Shown one piece after another: positions 6,153 through 8,787 of a DNA stretch of 8,787 bases. The notes beneath the pieces were generated by a model, which had not been told where the DNA came from, searched no databases, and saw only the letters and a list, made by a program, of their open reading frames with translations. The position numbers and the translations under genes are program-made. The DNA is taken from NCBI GenBank assembly GCA_964455685.1, contig CAYVZE010000088.1, positions 1-8,787 on the forward strand, given 5' to 3'. The DNA is from ZC4RG30 sp964455685 (GTDB lineage Bacteria > Pseudomonadota > Gammaproteobacteria > Steroidobacterales > Steroidobacteraceae). Numbering within the stretch: the first letter of the stretch is position 1; every line of letters starts with the position of its first letter.

Positions 6153-8294
6153 TCACCCCGGCAGGCGCGAGAGGTCCGCGATGCCGGCGAACAGCCCGTG
6201 CAGCTGGCCCAGCAGCGCGAGGCGGTTGGCGCGCAGCGCCGGATCCGGGTCCATCACCATCACGCCGTCGAAGAAGGCGTCCACCGGGCCGCGCAGCTTG
6301 GCCAGCTCGGCGAGCGCTTCCTCGAAACGGCCCGCGTGCACGCTGTCGGGCACGGTGTGCAGCGCGCGCTGCAGGGCCGCGTACAGGGTGCGCTCGGGAT
6401 CGAGCGTGAGGTGTGCCACGTCCACGCTGCCGCTGCCGGTGTCGCCGCCGGCGGACTTCTTCAGCAGGTTGGCGATGCGCTTGTTGGCGGCCGTGAGGCT
6501 GGCGGCCTCGGGCAGCGCCAGGAAACCGATCAGCGCGCGCACGCGCGCGTCGAAGTCGCGCGGCGAGCGCGGCCGCGCGGCCAGCACCGCATCGCAGATC
6601 TCCGGCGTGATGCCCGGGATCGGCGGGCCGCCATCCGGCGGCTCCAGCCACGCATTGCGCAGCCGCTCGAGCAGGTACTGGTACACGTCCTCGGCGACGG
6701 CCTGGCGCGAGGGCGGCGCCTTGCGGCCTTCCGCCGGCGCGGCGTCGAACACACTGTGCACCTTCGCCGCGGTGTCGATCAGCTCGAACAGGTCCAGCGG
6801 CAGCGCGTGCGAGTACAGGATGCGGCACACGCCGATGGCGGCGCGGCGCAGCGCGAACGGATCCTTGGTGCCCGAGGGCTTCTGCCCGATGGCGAAGATG
6901 CCGGTGAGCGTGTCGAGCCGGTCCGCCAGCGCCAGCGCGATGCCGGTCCTGGTGGTGGGCAGCTCATCGCCCTGGCCGCGCGGCTGGTAGTGCTCGGCGA
7001 TGGCCGAGGCCACTTCGGCCGGCTCGCCGTCGGCGGCGGCGTAGTAGCGGCCCATCACGCCCTGCAGCTCGGGGAACTCACCCACCAGGTGGGTGACCAG
7101 GTCGCACTTGGCCAGCGACGCGCCTCGTTCCACCAGCGCCTCATCGCCACCGATGCGCTGCGCGATGAAACGCGCCACCCGGGTGATGCGGCGGACCTTC
7201 TCGCCGATGGAACCCAGCTGCGCCTGGAAGGTGACGGCATCGAGCTGCGGCAGGCGCGAGGCCAGCGGCGCGCGACGGTCCTGCTCCCAGAAGAACGCCG
7301 CGTCGGACAGGCGCGGGCGCACCACGCGCTCATTGCCCGAACGCACCATGTCCATGCTGGTGCTCTGCAGGTTGCTCACTGCCACGAAGGCATCGAGCAG
7401 CCTGCCGTCGGCGTCTTCCACCGGGAAGTAGCGCTGGTGGTCCTGCAGCACCGACACCAGCAGCTCGCGCGGCAGCGCCAGGAAGCGCTTCTCGAAGCGG
7501 CCCACCAGCGGCACCGGCCATTCGACCAGCGCGGTGACCTCATCGAGCAGGTCCTCGCTGATCAGCGCGCGGCCGCCGGCTTCGTTGGCCACCTGGGTCA
7601 CGCCGGCGCGGATGCGCTCGCGGCGCACGTCGAAATCAGCCACCACGCGGCCCTGCTCCTCGAGCAGCTGCTCGTAGGCGGCAGGCGAGGTGATGCGGAT
7701 CGCGCCCTCGCTGTGGAAGCGATGCCCGCGCGTCTGGTTGCCCGCGGGCACGTCCAGCACGGTGGCGGGGATGACCTCCTCGCCCAGCAGCAGCACCAGC
7801 CAGTGCACCGGGCGCACGAACTGCGCCTCGCCCGCGCCCCAGCGCATGCGGCGCGGGATGGGCAGCGCATCCAGCGCCTCGCTGACGAAGCCGGGCAGCA
7901 GCTCGCGCGCGGCCGCGCCGGGCTTCTCGCCGCTGAACGACAGGTATTCATTGCCCTTGGGATCGGTCTCGCGTCCCAGCGCGGCAAGCTCCACGCCGCA
8001 GGACTGCGCGAACGCCGTGGCCGCGCGCGTCGGTGCGCCGCTGGCATCGAAGGCCGCCTTCACCGGCGGGCCGCGGCGCTGGATCTTCTGCACCGGCGCC
8101 TGCAGCGCCAGCTGCTCCACGCGCACGGCGAGGCGCCGCGGCGTGGCAAACGCCTTCACCGCGCCATGCGCCAGTCCCGCGCCATCGATGCGTGCCACCA
8201 GGGCATCACGGAAGGCCTCCGAGAGCGTGCGCAGCGCCTTCGGCGGCAGCTCCTCGGTGCCCAGCTCGACCAGGAAATCCGCCACCTTGCTCAT
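6153..8294 (-). CDS. glyS: Glycyl-tRNA synthetase beta subunit
   Basis: Beta chain of the bacterial alpha2-beta2 glycyl-tRNA synthetase, which binds tRNA-Gly and helps the alpha chain charge it with glycine in the cytoplasm. The 713 residues are close to E. coli GlyS (about 690). The N-terminus M-S-K-V-A-D-F-L-V-E-L-G-T-E-E-L-P-P-K-A-L is the family hallmark. An HD-type helical region follows at about 395-460 (A-K-C-D-L-V-T-H-L-V-G-E-F-P-E-L-Q-G), and F-A-I-G-Q-K-P-S-G-T-K-D-P-F-A-L-R-R at about 467-484 is highly conserved. The C-terminal part (about 580-700) is the DALR-type anticodon-binding domain, ending in F-F-D-G-V-M-V-M. The ATG overlaps the glyQ stop by 4 nt, which suits 1:1 synthesis of the subunits. 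The gene is intact and appears ordinary. Confidence 0.98.
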   Translation of the reverse strand: MSKVADFLVELGTEELPPKALRTLSEAFRDALVARIDGAGLAHGAVKAFATPRRLAVRVEQLALQAPVQKIQRRGPPVKAAFDASGAPTRAATAFAQSCGVELAALGRETDPKGNEYLSFSGEKPGAAARELLPGFVSEALDALPIPRRMRWGAGEAQFVRPVHWLVLLLGEEVIPATVLDVPAGNQTRGHRFHSEGAIRITSPAAYEQLLEEQGRVVADFDVRRERIRAGVTQVANEAGGRALISEDLLDEVTALVEWPVPLVGRFEKRFLALPRELLVSVLQDHQRYFPVEDADGRLLDAFVAVSNLQSTSMDMVRSGNERVVRPRLSDAAFFWEQDRRAPLASRLPQLDAVTFQAQLGSIGEKVRRITRVARFIAQRIGGDEALVERGASLAKCDLVTHLVGEFPELQGVMGRYYAAADGEPAEVASAIAEHYQPRGQGDELPTTRTGIALALADRLDTLTGIFAIGQKPSGTKDPFALRRAAIGVCRILYSHALPLDLFELIDTAAKVHSVFDAAPAEGRKAPPSRQAVAEDVYQYLLERLRNAWLEPPDGGPPIPGITPEICDAVLAARPRSPRDFDARVRALIGFLALPEAASLTAANKRIANLLKKSAGGDTGSGSVDVAHLTLDPERTLYAALQRALHTVPDSVHAGRFEEALAELAKLRGPVDAFFDGVMVMDPDPALRANRLALLGQLHGLFAGIADLSRLPG

Positions 8295-8787
8295 GCCGCG
8301 CCACCCTGCGGCGCAGGCGCCGCGTCGGCCATGAGGATGCGCGGGCCGGCCGCCAGCATCGGGAAGCCCAGCGCCTCGCGGCTGTCGTAGTAGGCCTGCG
8401 CCACCGCCCGCGCCAGTGCGCGCACGCGCAGGATGTAGCGCTGCCGCTCGGTCACCGAGATCGCGCGGCGCGCATCCAGCAGGTTGAAGGTGTGCGAGGC
8501 CTTCAGCACCTGCTCATAGGCCGGCAGCGCCAGCTTCGCGGCCAGCAGGTCGTTGCAGGCCTTCTCATGTTCGTCGAAATGGCGGAACAGCGTCGGCACG
8601 TCGGCCTGCTCGAAGTTGTACGCCGACTGCTCCACCTCGTTCTGGTGGTACACGTCGCGATAGGTCACGCGGCCCAGCGGGCCGTCGGCCCACACCAGGT
8701 CGTACACGCTCTCCACGCCCTGCAGGTACATCGCCAGGCGCTCCAGGCCATAGGTGATCTCGCCGGTCACCGGCCGGCAGTCCAGGC
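8291..8787 (-). CDS. glyQ: Glycyl-tRNA synthetase alpha subunit (C-terminal part, 5' end outside window)
   Basis: Catalytic alpha chain of glycyl-tRNA synthetase, which forms glycyl-adenylate and transfers glycine to tRNA. The frame is open to the right edge: residues L-D-C-R-P precede V-T-G-E-I-T-Y-G-L-E-R-L-A-M-Y, so the GTG at 8770 is internal and the start lies outside the window. About 165 residues are present, roughly the second half of the usual 300-residue protein. Near-identical blocks to E. coli GlyQ include G-V-E-S-V-Y-D-L-V-W, H-Q-N-E-V-E-Q-S, F-N-L-L-D-A-R and A-I-S-V-T-E-R-Q-R-Y-I-L-R. After the usual end (R-E-A-L-G-F-P-M) there is an Ala/Pro-rich tail of about 21 residues, longer than in E. 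coli and probably disordered. It is coupled to glyS by a 4-nt overlap. Confidence 0.97.
   Translation of the reverse strand, partial: LDCRPVTGEITYGLERLAMYLQGVESVYDLVWADGPLGRVTYRDVYHQNEVEQSAYNFEQADVPTLFRHFDEHEKACNDLLAAKLALPAYEQVLKASHTFNLLDARRAISVTERQRYILRVRALARAVAQAYYDSREALGFPMLAAGPRILMADAAPAPQGGAA

Noticed and set aside
5835..8390. A very long open frame (851 codons) on the plus strand opposite glyS
   Set aside because: It lies antisense to a clearly conserved synthetase gene; the composition is His/Arg/Ala/Gln-rich with no recognisable domain, as expected for a shadow frame in GC-rich DNA.

Overview
The window is gene-dense, very GC-rich proteobacterial DNA with no insertion sequence, tRNA, rRNA or CRISPR array visible. 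Separate glyQ and glyS genes encode an alpha2-beta2 glycyl-tRNA synthetase whose C-terminal alpha sequence closely resembles the E. coli protein. Together with a LapB/HlyD-type secretion module this points to a gammaproteobacterium, perhaps a Nevskiales, Steroidobacter or Xanthomonadales relative. That placement is inference from protein similarity by eye; the genus cannot be read from the sequence.

Layout. Plus strand, left edge: the 3' part of a type I secretion ABC permease/ATPase (cut by the window start) overlaps by 4 nt (ATGA) a complete HlyD-family periplasmic adaptor gene. These are two of the three parts of a type I secretion system; the outer-membrane TolC-like partner and the secreted substrate are not in the window. 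Everything to the right is on the minus strand. In transcription order it is: glyQ (cut by the right edge), glyS (4-nt overlap), a DUF1761 membrane protein (19-nt gap), a MATE/DinF-type efflux transporter (start overlaps the previous stop), then a 137-nt spacer, a Tat-exported carotenoid/stilbene cleavage dioxygenase, a 65-nt spacer with a strong hairpin, and a small membrane-anchored protein with a degenerate J-like domain that lies convergent to the secretion operon.

How they fit together. glyQ-glyS-DUF1761-MATE looks like one transcription unit by spacing. The dioxygenase probably has its own promoter, because the spacer before it is the longest in the window and richer in A/T than the genes around it. 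No single pathway joins these genes.

Points of interest. (1) The dioxygenase has all four iron-binding histidines and a Tyr/Lys pair spaced as in bacterial stilbene-cleaving dioxygenases, yet it has a twin-arginine signal peptide, and one of the three usual second-shell glutamates appears to be alanine. (2) The secretion ATPase has Asn where the H-loop His is expected. (3) The small protein keeps the J-domain fold signature but has no HPD motif. (4) A perfect 11-bp hairpin followed by five Ts reads as an intrinsic terminator on the plus strand, more than 500 nt past hlyD, so the secretion transcript may run antisense through the whole J-like gene. I see no clearly new multi-gene system.
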